Positions 1-6,486 of a DNA stretch of 6,666 nt are shown one piece after another. The position numbers were made by a program, and so were the translations under genes. Below the pieces are notes generated by a model, which saw only the letters and a list, made by a program, of their open reading frames with translations, did not search any database and was not told the origin of the DNA. Source of the DNA: Alphaproteobacteria bacterium (GTDB lineage: Bacteria > Pseudomonadota > Alphaproteobacteria > Rickettsiales > UBA998); the NCBI GenBank assembly GCA_021730835.1, contig JAKFYP010000200.1, positions 1 through 6,666 on the forward strand, read 5' to 3'. The first letter of the stretch is position 1; each line of letters opens with the position of its first letter.

Positions 1-930
1 GCATTGCTGTTCGCGCAGGAAGTGCCGGAGATTTACGACGGCATCATCCAGATTCGCGCCATCGCGCGCGACCCCGGCTCCCGCGCTAAAATCGCGGTGG
101 AAAGCCACGACCCGAGCGTCAACCCGGTGCTCTCCTGCGTCGGCGTGCGCGGGGCGCGTGTGCAGGCGGTGGTCGGCGAATTGCAGGGCGAGAAAATAGA
201 CATCATCGAATATGCCGAAGACCCGGCGACTTTTGTGGTCAACGCGATTTCCTCGGCGGAAGTGACCAAGGTGGTGATTGACGAGGATAACGGCAAGCTT
301 GAGCTTGTCGTGCCCGACGACCAGCTTTCGCTTGCTATCGGGCGGCGCGGCCAGAATGTGCGCCTTGCCTCGCAGCTTTGCGGCTGGGATATTGATATTC
401 TCACCGAGGCGGCGGAATCCGAGCGCCGTACCGAGGAGTTCAACAAGCTGTCGCAACTCTTCGTTGATACGCTCAATGTTGAGGAAGTCATTGCGCATCT
501 GCTGGTGACCGAGGGCTTTACCAGCATTGAGGAAGTGGCGTATGTTCCGGCGGAAGACCTCGCTTCCATTGAGGGTTTCGATATGGATGTCGCCAATGAA
601 TTGCGCCAGCGCGCCCGCGACTGGCTGGATTCTGAAGCCGTGGCGCATGAGGAGAAAATCAAAAAACTCGGTATTCAGAGCGATCTTTCCGAACTGGAAG
701 GCGTGGACGATGATATGCTCATCCGGCTGGGAGAGAAGGGGATTAAAAGCCGCGACGATCTGGCCGATCTTTCCGCCGATGAATTCCGTGAGTTGCTTCC
801 GGATACGAGCATGCGCGAGAACGAAATCAACGCGCTGATCATGCGTGCCCGCGCTCACTGGTTTGAGGGCGACGCGCAGGCGGAGGAGGCTTCAGGGGAA
901 GGGGATCAGGGAGAGGCAAAAAGCGCCTGA
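1..930 (+). CDS. nusA: Transcription termination/antitermination factor NusA, C-terminal portion (5' truncated)
   Basis: NusA binds RNA polymerase and nascent RNA, and tunes pausing, termination and antitermination. The window opens inside the gene: frame 1 is open from base 1 and gives 309 residues ending at TGA 928-930, so the N-terminal polymerase-binding domain and probably S1 lie outside. Visible are the two KH RNA-binding modules, with GxxG loops GVRG at fragment residues 48-51 and GRRG at 114-117. The second lies in the highly conserved run LSLAIGRRGQNVRLASQL. Two helix-hairpin-helix type repeats follow at about residues 150-210 and 230-288, then a short acidic Gly/Glu-rich tail. The sequence closely resembles alphaproteobacterial NusA. 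It is the first visible gene of the operon; the next gene starts 38 nt later. The TTG at base 4 is not a real start. Identity is essentially certain. Confidence 0.98.
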   Translation, partial: ALLFAQEVPEIYDGIIQIRAIARDPGSRAKIAVESHDPSVNPVLSCVGVRGARVQAVVGELQGEKIDIIEYAEDPATFVVNAISSAEVTKVVIDEDNGKLELVVPDDQLSLAIGRRGQNVRLASQLCGWDIDILTEAAESERRTEEFNKLSQLFVDTLNVEEVIAHLLVTEGFTSIEEVAYVPAEDLASIEGFDMDVANELRQRARDWLDSEAVAHEEKIKKLGIQSDLSELEGVDDDMLIRLGEKGIKSRDDLADLSADEFRELLPDTSMRENEINALIMRARAHWFEGDAQAEEASGEGDQGEAKSA

Positions 931-968
931 TATATTGAAATATCTGTTAACCCGTGTGATGGCGAGAG

Positions 969-1550
969 ATGATGACCGTAAGCCAGCGCACCTGTATCGT
1001 TACCCGCAAGGCTTTGCCGCGTGAGGAATTGTTGCGTTTTGTTTTGTCGCCCGGTGGTGAAGTGGTATTCGATGCGCATGAAAAACTTCCGGGGCGGGGC
1101 TGCTGGCTGGTAAATGATGGCGCTGCCCTGCAACAGGCAATCGAAAAAGGGGCGTTTTCACGGGCGTTTAAATGCAAGGCGGCTGCAAATGCCGCTTTAG
1201 CGGCGCAAACCGGGGAGGCGCTGCGGCGGCGGGTGTATGACCGCATTGCCTTATGCCGCAAGGCGGGAGCATTGGTGGCGGGGTTTGAGAAGGTTTCGGC
1301 GGCGCTGAAGAAAGGCCGGGTAGCGTTGCTGCTGGTGGCCGGGGATGCCGGGGAAGACCGGCGGAAAATGGAGGCGCTGGCGGCGCAGGCGCAAGTTACG
1401 GTGATGAGCGGGCTGGAGCGGGATTTGCTGGGCGGGGCGATAGGCCGGGATCAGTCGGTCTACCTCGCGGTGACGGATACGGCGCTGGCGGACACATTAT
1501 TGGGAGAAATACGCCGTTTGGCTGGATTTACAAAAAAGGATACGTTATAA
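969..1550 (+). CDS. YlxR (DUF448) - L7Ae-like fusion RNA-binding protein
   Basis: This 193-residue protein joins two small domains that are separate genes (ylxR, ylxQ) in Firmicutes. The N-terminal DUF448/YlxR part (about residues 5-85) shows RTCIVTR at 7-13, LLRFV at 21-25 and the diagnostic PGRGCWL at 41-47. The C-terminal part (about 95-190) resembles the L7Ae/L30e/Gadd45 RNA-binding fold, with a RKAGALVAG segment and a following KKGRVALLLVAGDAGED strand-helix. The fused form between nusA and infB is typical of Alphaproteobacteria. The precise role is unsettled; family knowledge supports RNA binding linked to translation or nucleoid regulation. The start is ATG 969 or ATG 972. The frame is closed by TGA at 957-959, so nothing further upstream is possible. 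The ribosome binding site is weak (GAGAG just upstream). The stop codon ends one base before the first infB start candidate. Confidence 0.9.
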   Translation: MMTVSQRTCIVTRKALPREELLRFVLSPGGEVVFDAHEKLPGRGCWLVNDGAALQQAIEKGAFSRAFKCKAAANAALAAQTGEALRRRVYDRIALCRKAGALVAGFEKVSAALKKGRVALLLVAGDAGEDRRKMEALAAQAQVTVMSGLERDLLGGAIGRDQSVYLAVTDTALADTLLGEIRRLAGFTKKDTL

Positions 1551-1581
1551 GATGGGTGTGAATACAAAGGATAATGCGCGC

Positions 1582-3960
1582 ATGAGCGACGAGAAGAAAG
1601 AAACGCTGACCGTCAAGCGGCCCGAAAAGCTGCAACTTACCAAGACGGTTGAGGGCGGCAAGGTGAAGCAGAATTTCACGCATGGTCGCTCAAAAACGGT
1701 GACGGTGGAAGTGCGGAAAACCCGTACCTTTGCGCGCAAAGAGGGTACGCCCGGCATGGTCGAGGTGTTCAGGCCCGCCGAGCCGGTTGCCGGATTTGAC
1801 GGCGCGGCGCATACGCCGCCGGTACGCGACAAGCGCCAGATTGAGAAGGCGACGCGAACGATTCAGAACCCGGCTGATGAAGCGCGTAAAGCCGCTCCCG
1901 AGGAGGAAAAACAAATAGTGCGTGCTCCCGAGGCGATGTTTACGCCCAAGAAGCCGCCGGTGCGCCCTTCGGTTGCGGGGCAGGACGAGGAGGGGGGCGA
2001 CGATGCTCGCCGTGCGGCGGCGCGCCCCGAGAAGCAGTCAAAAATCCGGCTCAAGGATGAATACCGCCGTTCTTCGGGTAAGATTACGGTATCGCAGGCG
2101 CTGGAATATCAGGAAGAGCGGATGCGCAGTCTTGCCTCGATCAAGCGGGCGCGGGAGAAGGCGCGGCGCGCCGAGTTGGGTTCCGATCAGAAGGAAAAAA
2201 TATTCCGCGAGGTGGTGCTGCCCGAGGTGATTACCGTGCAGGATCTGGCCAGCCGTATGGCCGAGCGCGTGGCGGATGTCATCAAGGAACTGATGAAAAT
2301 GGGCACGATGGCCACGGCCACGCAGACGATTGACGCCGATACGGCGGAACTGATTGCAACCGAGTTGGGCCATACCGTCAAGCGCGTGACGGAAGCGGAT
2401 GTTGAGAATGTGCTGATCGAAGAAGAAGACCGGCAGGAAGAACTGGTGTCGCGGCCTCCGGTGGTCACGGTGATGGGGCATGTCGATCACGGCAAGACCT
2501 CGCTGCTGGATGCGTTGCGCAAGACCGATGTAGTGGCGGGCGAAGCCGGGGGTATCACTCAGCATATCGGTGCGTATCAGGTGGATGTCAACGGCCAGAA
2601 GATTACCTTCCTCGATACGCCGGGCCATGCGGCGTTTACGGCGATGCGCGCTCGCGGAGCGAAAGCGACCGATGTGGTGGTGCTGGTGGTGGCGGCGGAT
2701 GACGGGATTAAAACCCAGACCGAGGAAGCGATCAGCCATGCGAAGGCGGCGGGCGTGCCGATCCTCGTGGCGCTCAACAAGATTGACAAGCCGGATGCCG
2801 ACCTCAAGCGGGTCAAGACCGAGTTGATGCAGCATGAACTCGTGCCCGAGGAATTCGGCGGCGATGTGCAGGTCATCGAGGTGTCGGCCAAAACCGGGGT
2901 TGGGCTGGATAAGCTGAAAGAAGCGATTTTGCTGCAATCCGAGATACTGGAACTCAAGGCCAACCCCTCGCGCAAGGCGGCGGGTGTGGTGGTGGAAGCC
3001 ACGGTAGACAAGGGCCGGGGCGTTACGGCGACGCTGCTGGTGCAAAAAGGCACGCTTAAAGTCGGCGATATCGTGGTGGCCGGGGCAAGCTGGGGCAAGG
3101 TGCGGGCGCTGACCAACGATCATGGCAAGCAGGTTCCCGAGGCATTGCCCGCCCAGCCGGTCGTGGTGCTGGGATTAAACGAGCCGCCGATGGCCGGGGA
3201 TGTGTTCTCCGTGGCCGGTAGCGAGAAAATCGCCCGTGACGTGACGGAATACCGCCAGAAGGTGCATAAAGACAAGCAGACCATCGTTACCGCTCGCACG
3301 CTCGATCAGATGTTTACCGATGCCGGGGCCGGGGCGGTCAGGCTGTTGCCGCTGATCGTCAAAGGCGATGTGCAGGGTTCCATTGAGGCGATTATCGGTA
3401 GCGTTGAGAAATTCAACAGCGATGAAGTCAGCGTGCGCATGGTGCATTCGGGCGTCGGCGCGGTCAATGAATCGGATATTAGTCTGGCCCATGCCACCGG
3501 CGCTATCATTATCGGCTTTAACGTGCGTGCCACGCGGCAGGCCAAGGAACTGGCCGACCGCGAGAAGGTGGACGTGCGGTATTACTCGGTGATCTACGAT
3601 CTGGTGGACGATATCGGCAGCGCGCTCTCCGGCCTGCTGTCGCCCGAAAAACGTGAGAATATCATCGGCTACGCCGAAATCCGCGAGGTGTTTAATATCA
3701 CGAAAGTCGGCAAGGTCGCCGGGTGTATGGTCACTGAGGGTGAAGTCAAGCGCGGCGCGGGCGTGCGCCTGCTGCGCGATAACGTGGTGATTCATGAGGG
3801 CAAGCTTAAAACCCTCAAGCGCTTCAAGGACGAAGTGAAAGAGGTCAAGAGCGGCTATGAATGCGGGATGGCCTTCGAGAATTACGACGATATGCGTCAG
3901 GGCGATATGATTGAGTGTTTCGAGGTTGAGGAAGTCGCCCGCAAACTGGCGATGCAGTAA
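1582..3960 (+). CDS. infB: Translation initiation factor IF-2
   Basis: IF2 is the GTPase that places fMet-tRNA on the 30S subunit and promotes 50S joining. Numbered from the upstream ATG at 1552 (802 codons), the IF2_N module lies at about residues 217-285. The G domain shows G1 GHVDHGKT (309-316), G3 DTPGH from 355, G4 NKID (409-412) and G5 SAK (445-447). Beta-barrel domain II, domain III and the tRNA-binding C-terminal domain follow; the last contains YECGMAFENYDDMRQGD. The charged N-terminal region with the motif NFTHGRSKTVTVEVRK is of alphaproteobacterial type. I chose ATG 1582 because family members commonly begin MSDxKK and then a TLTVKRP-like stretch. ATG 1552, one base after the previous stop, adds ten residues and is possible. 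Each start has an A/G-rich element about 11 nt upstream, so spacing does not decide. The gene ends at TAA 3958-3960. Confidence 0.97.
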   Translation: MSDEKKETLTVKRPEKLQLTKTVEGGKVKQNFTHGRSKTVTVEVRKTRTFARKEGTPGMVEVFRPAEPVAGFDGAAHTPPVRDKRQIEKATRTIQNPADEARKAAPEEEKQIVRAPEAMFTPKKPPVRPSVAGQDEEGGDDARRAAARPEKQSKIRLKDEYRRSSGKITVSQALEYQEERMRSLASIKRAREKARRAELGSDQKEKIFREVVLPEVITVQDLASRMAERVADVIKELMKMGTMATATQTIDADTAELIATELGHTVKRVTEADVENVLIEEEDRQEELVSRPPVVTVMGHVDHGKTSLLDALRKTDVVAGEAGGITQHIGAYQVDVNGQKITFLDTPGHAAFTAMRARGAKATDVVVLVVAADDGIKTQTEEAISHAKAAGVPILVALNKIDKPDADLKRVKTELMQHELVPEEFGGDVQVIEVSAKTGVGLDKLKEAILLQSEILELKANPSRKAAGVVVEATVDKGRGVTATLLVQKGTLKVGDIVVAGASWGKVRALTNDHGKQVPEALPAQPVVVLGLNEPPMAGDVFSVAGSEKIARDVTEYRQKVHKDKQTIVTARTLDQMFTDAGAGAVRLLPLIVKGDVQGSIEAIIGSVEKFNSDEVSVRMVHSGVGAVNESDISLAHATGAIIIGFNVRATRQAKELADREKVDVRYYSVIYDLVDDIGSALSGLLSPEKRENIIGYAEIREVFNITKVGKVAGCMVTEGEVKRGAGVRLLRDNVVIHEGKLKTLKRFKDEVKEVKSGYECGMAFENYDDMRQGDMIECFEVEEVARKLAMQ

Positions 3961-3962
3961 AT

Positions 3963-3990
3963 AATAGCCCTCCCCTCAGGGGGAGCTATT
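3963..3990 (+). other. Intercistronic stem-loop after infB
   Basis: Immediately after the infB stop, AATAGC (3963-3968) pairs with GCTATT (3985-3990). Inside it TCCCC (3971-3975) pairs with GGGGA (3980-3984), closed by a TCAG tetraloop, with a two-C bulge on the left arm. That gives 11 base pairs. Only three T bases follow, so it is a poor intrinsic terminator. In this intra-operon position it may be an RNA processing or stability element, or an attenuator that lowers expression of rbfA, truB and rpsO. The structure is directly visible; its function is inference. Confidence 0.6.
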
Positions 3991-4030
3991 TAGCCACCGG
4001 TATAACCCCATTCCCTGATCCCCATAAACC

Positions 4031-4447
4031 ATGCCTAAACCTTCCTCTTCCGGTAAATCCGCCGAGCCGACCCAGCGCCAGTTGCGTGTCGGCGAGGAAT
4101 TGCGTCATGCCTTATCCACGGTGCTGTTGCGCGGCGAAACCCATGAACTGGAGCTTGAAGGGGTGCAGGTGACGGTCTCCGAAGTACGCATCACGCCTGA
4201 TCTCAAGCACGCCAACGCCTATGTCATGCCGCTGGGCGGGCAGAATGCCGAGGCGCTGGTCAAGCTGCTCAACGAATATGCGCCGACGATCCGCCATCAC
4301 GTGACGCGCCGGATCAATCTGAAATATTCTCCCAAATTTCGTTTCCGGCTCGATCAGTCTTTCGATGAGGCGCAAAAAATTGACTCTCTGTTGCGTAGTC
4401 CTCGCGTCATGCGCGATCTTGCCGCCGGGGATCAGGACGATGGCTAG
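4031..4447 (+). CDS. rbfA: Ribosome-binding factor A
   Basis: RbfA is a small KH-like assembly factor that binds the 30S precursor near helix 1 of 16S rRNA and helps late maturation and cold adaptation. The 138-residue product shows the family layout: QRQLRVGEELRHALS near the N-terminus (helix 1), VTVSEVRITPDLKHANAYV (the beta-strand pair with the conserved SEVRITPDL), then the LNEYAPTIRHHVTRRINLKYSPKFRFRLDQSFDEAQKID block. Length is normal for alphaproteobacterial RbfA. The ATG at 4031 gives a typical short polar leader, but the preceding bases (around CCCATAAACC) contain no recognisable Shine-Dalgarno, so initiation may rely on coupling or be weak. It lies 70 nt after infB, with a stem-loop between. 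Its last 8 bases overlap truB. Confidence 0.96.
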   Translation: MPKPSSSGKSAEPTQRQLRVGEELRHALSTVLLRGETHELELEGVQVTVSEVRITPDLKHANAYVMPLGGQNAEALVKLLNEYAPTIRHHVTRRINLKYSPKFRFRLDQSFDEAQKIDSLLRSPRVMRDLAAGDQDDG

Positions 4448-5387
4448 AGGAGGTCAGCGCCGGGCCGACCGGAATGCCATCAACGGCTGGATCAATCTGG
4501 ATAAGCCCGCCGGGATGACCTCGACGCAGGCGGTCGGGGCGGTCAAGCGCCTGCTGAAGCCGCAGAAAATCGGCCATGCCGGAACGCTCGATCCGCTGGC
4601 GACCGGTGTATTGCCGCTGGCGCTGGGTGAGGCGACGAAAACGGTTTCCTTCATGATGGATGCCGGGAAGGAATACCGTTTTACCGTGCGTTTCGGTGAG
4701 CGTACCGATACCGATGACGCCGAGGGTAAAATCGTGGCCATGTCGGATTTCCTGCCGTCTGACGCCGAAATTACGCGGATTCTGCCGCGCTTTACCGGCG
4801 AGATTGAGCAGATGCCTCCGGCCTACAGCGCCCTGAAGATCAACGGCCAGCGGGCCTATGATCTGGCGAGGGCAGGGGAGGAAGTGGTGCTTGAGCCGCG
4901 TCAGGTGCGTATTGACGCACTGTCGCTGGCGGAACGGCCCGATGCGGCGCATGCGGTCTTTGAGGCGACATGCGGCAAGGGGACGTATATTCGCTCGCTG
5001 GCCCGTGATCTGGCGCAGGCGCTGGGCACGGAGGGCCATGTCACGGCGCTGCGGCGCACACGGGTTGGCGGGTTTCTGGCCAGTGAGGCGATTTCGCTGG
5101 ACTTTTTGCAGGAAATGGGGCAGTCTGCCCCGCCAATCAATGAGGTTCCCTGGATTTTGCCGCCTCAGGCAGCGCTGGACGACATCCCGGCCTTGCCCGT
5201 AGACCATGAGGTAGCAGGCAGAATCCGCTCCGGGCAAACGGTGTTTCTCTCCGCCGCCGATATACAGGGCGAGCGGGGCGATGCCGACAGGGTACATTTG
5301 CGCAAGGCGCTCTGCCGTAACCGCCTCGTGGCGCTGGTGGAATGCGCCGGGCGTAAAGTCACGCCGGTGCGGGTTTTCAAGGGGTAA
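4440..5387 (+). CDS. truB: tRNA pseudouridine(55) synthase TruB
   Basis: TruB converts U55 in the T-loop of tRNAs to pseudouridine and also acts as a tRNA chaperone. The 315-residue product has the catalytic motif GHAGTLDPLATGVLPLALG with the nucleophilic aspartate at residue 51, the substrate-binding motif KEYRFTVRFGERTDTDDAEG (from residue 77), PPAYSALKINGQRAYDLAR, and GTYIR at 181-185 followed by SLARDLA. A divergent TruB C-terminal/PUA-like region follows residue 240. The ATG at 4440 sits inside the end of rbfA (ATGGCTAG, with the TAG being the rbfA stop), a standard translational-coupling arrangement. AGGA or GGGG just upstream can serve as ribosome binding site. The reading frame is open 25 codons further upstream to 4365, but that extension lies in rbfA and lacks TruB similarity. 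All core motifs are intact. Confidence 0.97.
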   Translation: MARGGQRRADRNAINGWINLDKPAGMTSTQAVGAVKRLLKPQKIGHAGTLDPLATGVLPLALGEATKTVSFMMDAGKEYRFTVRFGERTDTDDAEGKIVAMSDFLPSDAEITRILPRFTGEIEQMPPAYSALKINGQRAYDLARAGEEVVLEPRQVRIDALSLAERPDAAHAVFEATCGKGTYIRSLARDLAQALGTEGHVTALRRTRVGGFLASEAISLDFLQEMGQSAPPINEVPWILPPQAALDDIPALPVDHEVAGRIRSGQTVFLSAADIQGERGDADRVHLRKALCRNRLVALVECAGRKVTPVRVFKG

Positions 5388-5416
5388 CTCAGGGTTATTT
5401 TTAATCATACAATAAA

Positions 5417-5422
5417 AAGGAG
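5417..5422 (+). promoter_or_regulatory. Shine-Dalgarno of rpsO
   Basis: AAGGAG at 5417-5422 lies 6 nt before the rpsO ATG. It is the strongest ribosome binding site in the operon part of the window and fixes the rpsO start. The A/T-rich 41-nt gap after truB presumably keeps the site unstructured for high expression. Confidence 0.85.
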
Positions 5423-5428
5423 AGCACG

Positions 5429-5698
5429 ATGTCGATTACCGCTGAACGTAAACAGGAAGTGATCAAAAAAAATGCGACGAAGCAGGGGGATACCGGTTCC
5501 GCCGAAGTGCAGGTTGCCATTCTCACCGAGCGCATCAACGCGCTGACCGAGCATTTTAAAACCCATAAAAAAGACCATCATTCCCGCCGTGGCCTGCTGG
5601 TGATGGTGGGCCGCCGCCGCCGCTTGCTGGATTACCTCAAGGCCCGCGATGATGCTCGCTACAACGATCTGATTAAAAAGCTGAATCTGCGCAAGTAA
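5429..5698 (+). CDS. rpsO: 30S ribosomal protein S15 (uS15)
   Basis: S15 is a primary binding protein of the 16S rRNA central domain (three-way junction of helices 20-22) and forms bridge B4 to the 50S subunit. The 89-residue product matches the family exactly in length and sequence: MSITAERKQEVI at the start, GDTGSAEVQVAILTERI, then the rRNA-contacting HHSRRGLLVMVGRRRRLLDYL and a C-terminal LIKKLNLRK. The start is fixed by the Shine-Dalgarno at 5417-5422. It is the last conserved gene of the operon here. In most bacteria of this group pnp follows, but that gene is not found in the 968 bases downstream. No clear intrinsic terminator stands directly behind the stop codon, so the transcript may run on to the terminator at 6110-6139. 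Confidence 0.99.
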   Translation: MSITAERKQEVIKKNATKQGDTGSAEVQVAILTERINALTEHFKTHKKDHHSRRGLLVMVGRRRRLLDYLKARDDARYNDLIKKLNLRK

Positions 5699-5786
5699 CA
5701 GCTATTTCCGGTAGGGGGTGGTTTAAGAATCGCCGCCTGTATTTCCCTCCATCCTTAGATAGTGTCGTCAAATTCGATGCTGTGAG

Positions 5787-5808
5787 GCGGGGCGCCCGCA
5801 GTCGCGGG
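5787..5808 (+). other. Mutually exclusive G/C-rich hairpins
   Basis: A central CCCGC (5795-5799) can pair either with GCGGG to its left (5787-5791, three-base loop GCG) or with GCGGG to its right (5804-5808, four-base loop AGTC). Only one can form at a time. There is no T-run behind either, so they are not intrinsic terminators. They could be the start of a structured 3' UTR; chance in a G/C-rich patch is also possible. Confidence 0.4.
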
Positions 5809-5818
5809 GGTAGCCAAT

Positions 5819-5848
5819 TTGATTGAAGTGCAGTCACACCAGTATAGT
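5819..5848 (+). promoter_or_regulatory. Possible sigma-70-type promoter (weak)
   Basis: TTGATT (5819-5824) and TATAGT (5843-5848) match the -35 consensus at 4 of 6 and the -10 consensus at 5 of 6 positions, with an 18-base spacer. Transcription would begin near 5855 and run towards the terminator at 6110-6139, giving an RNA of about 285 nt. Against it: that start falls just beyond the left arm of the 5844-5888 hairpin, so the RNA would lack that stem. Best treated as a candidate only. Confidence 0.2.
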
Positions 5849-6139
5849 CATTTCACTTAATAATTTCCTGTAAAGTCGGAATGACTATGGCTTGCGACGG
5901 CGAAGACAATAAATCGGCTATGCTTCCGCAAGGTTGGTATCAGGGTAGGAGCCAAGCGCCAGCCGCGTCTCTTTATCCAAAACTGGACTAAAAGTTGGCT
6001 GGCGATAATAGATATCATCCGAACAGATCCGGCTACAAGATCATTGATTCTAAAGGATCATTTTAAATTCCCACCGCTAACACTACCATGTTTCAAGCCT
6101 GACTAGATCAAGGGCAAGCAATCGTCGCTTGCCCTTTTT
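5844..6139 (+). ncRNA. Candidate structured RNA (three stem-loops plus terminator), family unknown
   Basis: Three hairpins follow each other closely. The first pairs ATAGTCATTTC (5844-5854) with GGAATGACTAT (5878-5888): eleven pairs including one G-U, extended inside by ACTT/AAGT across a one-base bulge. The second pairs CTTGCG (5891-5896) with CGCAAG (5927-5932), continued by GAAG/CTTC with a five-base bulge. The third pairs CGCCAGCC (5957-5964) with GGCTGGCG (5997-6004), and its loop holds a nested stem CTTTATCCA opposite TGGA-C-TAA with an AAAC loop. The unit ends at the intrinsic terminator 6110-6139. This density of long stems, in a region with no credible ORF, suggests a functional RNA: a separate small RNA or a long rpsO 3' UTR. 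I could not match it to tmRNA, RNase P RNA, 6S or SRP RNA. The 5' end is unknown; boundaries are approximate. Confidence 0.35.
6110..6139 (+). terminator. Intrinsic (Rho-independent) terminator
   Basis: AAGGGCAAGC (6110-6119) is perfectly complementary to GCTTGCCCTT (6127-6136): ten base pairs with a seven-base loop AATCGTC, and the stem runs into a TTTTT tract (6135-6139). It works in the plus direction only; on the minus strand no U-tract follows. It ends either the rpsO transcript, 412 nt after the rpsO stop, or the candidate structured RNA in between. Confidence 0.9.
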
Positions 6140-6230
6140 CATTGCCTCAATTCTTCACTGTTCCTCACTCTTTTGCTGCTTCCGTTTCCCGCACTTCCAT
6201 TGCCCTGCCTGTAACATGGATGGCTTATGA

Positions 6231-6479
6231 AAGCACTTTTTACCCAAAACCCGCCCTATTTCTGTACGCTTTACGGAGGAGGAGTTGGAGCGCGTTGAAC
6301 AGAAAGCGGGCGATATGCCGCTCAGTTCTTATATTCGCTTTTCGGCTTTAAGTGATGATACCCCACCCATCCGCACACGCGGCAAGCGGCCTGTTAAAGA
6401 CCATCAGGCATTAGCGGAAGTGTTAGCTGCACCGGCCCAGTCTCATCTTGCCAACAATCTCAATCAACTCGCTATCTGA
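6231..6479 (+). pseudogene. Degenerate MobC-type plasmid mobilisation (relaxosome) protein
   Basis: This frame gives 82 residues. It opens with an RPISVRFTEEELERVEQKAG segment, as in ribbon-helix-helix DNA-binding proteins, then LSSYIRFSAL, RTRGKRPVKDHQALAEVLA and SHLANNLNQLA. The last holds the NLNQ hallmark of MobC relaxosome accessory proteins, which help a relaxase nick oriT. Two defects stand out. An in-frame TGA (6228-6230) separates it from the only nearby ATG (6216), and family members normally continue about 40 residues past NLNQLA, whereas here TGA (6477-6479) comes almost at once. Code 11 is in force (nusA also ends in TGA), so these are true stops. A TTG at 6285 has GGAGG five bases upstream and could still start a 64-residue fragment, but it would lack the DNA-contacting beta strand. 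No relaxase gene is visible. I read it as a relic of an integrated mobilisable element. Confidence 0.65.
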
Positions 6480-6486
6480 TTATCCC

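Larger units (their letters stand above)
5699..6230 (+). other. Long non-coding stretch after rpsO
   Basis: These roughly 530 bases hold no gene I can support. Reading frames on both strands give only short unrecognised peptides, the longest with an ATG being 53 residues on the minus strand at 5857-6018. G+C falls to about 45% in 5821-6060, against about 60% in the operon. The stretch contains a G/C-rich switch-like hairpin pair (5787-5808), three consecutive stem-loops (5844-6004), a 7-base direct repeat GATCATT (6039-6045 and 6056-6062) and a strong terminator (6110-6139). Bases 6140-6215 are pyrimidine-rich with nothing else visible. No tRNA, rRNA, CRISPR repeat or known riboswitch signature was recognised. 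Confidence 0.7.

Noticed and set aside
2038..3123. 361-codon minus-strand frame opposite infB
   Set aside because: It lies entirely antisense to the conserved IF2 coding sequence; long antisense frames are common in G+C-rich genes, and the translation resembles no family I know (His/Arg-rich).
4407..5408. 333-codon minus-strand frame opposite truB
   Set aside because: Antisense shadow of truB, with no recognisable motifs and no ribosome binding site logic; TruB motifs on the plus strand are complete.
5408..5413. TACAAT as a -10 box for a separate rpsO promoter
   Set aside because: No reasonable -35 at 16-18 bases upstream, and the transcription start would fall inside the rpsO Shine-Dalgarno, leaving no usable leader.
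5881..5991. 36-codon plus-strand ORF starting MTMACDGEDNKS
   Set aside because: Only a weak purine stretch upstream, no homology recognised, and it covers the right arm of one hairpin and all of the next; looks like a chance frame in structured RNA.
5857..6018. 53-codon minus-strand ORF starting MISIIASQLLVQ
   Set aside because: No Shine-Dalgarno, antisense to the stem-loops, no recognised family; within what chance would give in this length.
6013..6038. Resemblance of AACAGATCCGGCTACAAG to the 3' conserved ACAGAAxCCGGCUUAC element of RNase P RNA
   Set aside because: Two bases are missing from the motif, the companion AGAnnAAUG element is not intact, and the 5' GAGGAAAGUCCGGGCU region is absent in the roughly 155 bases upstream; the whole unit is too short for RNase P RNA.
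5740..6139. Two-piece (permuted) alphaproteobacterial tmRNA
   Set aside because: No TTCRA T-loop followed by CCA, no GGGG..TTCGAC start, and no tag frame like ANDN…AVAA were found.
6142..6351. 69-codon plus-strand frame with a TTG start
   Set aside because: It overlaps the MobC-like frame in another register, begins inside the flank of the terminator and has no recognisable domain.
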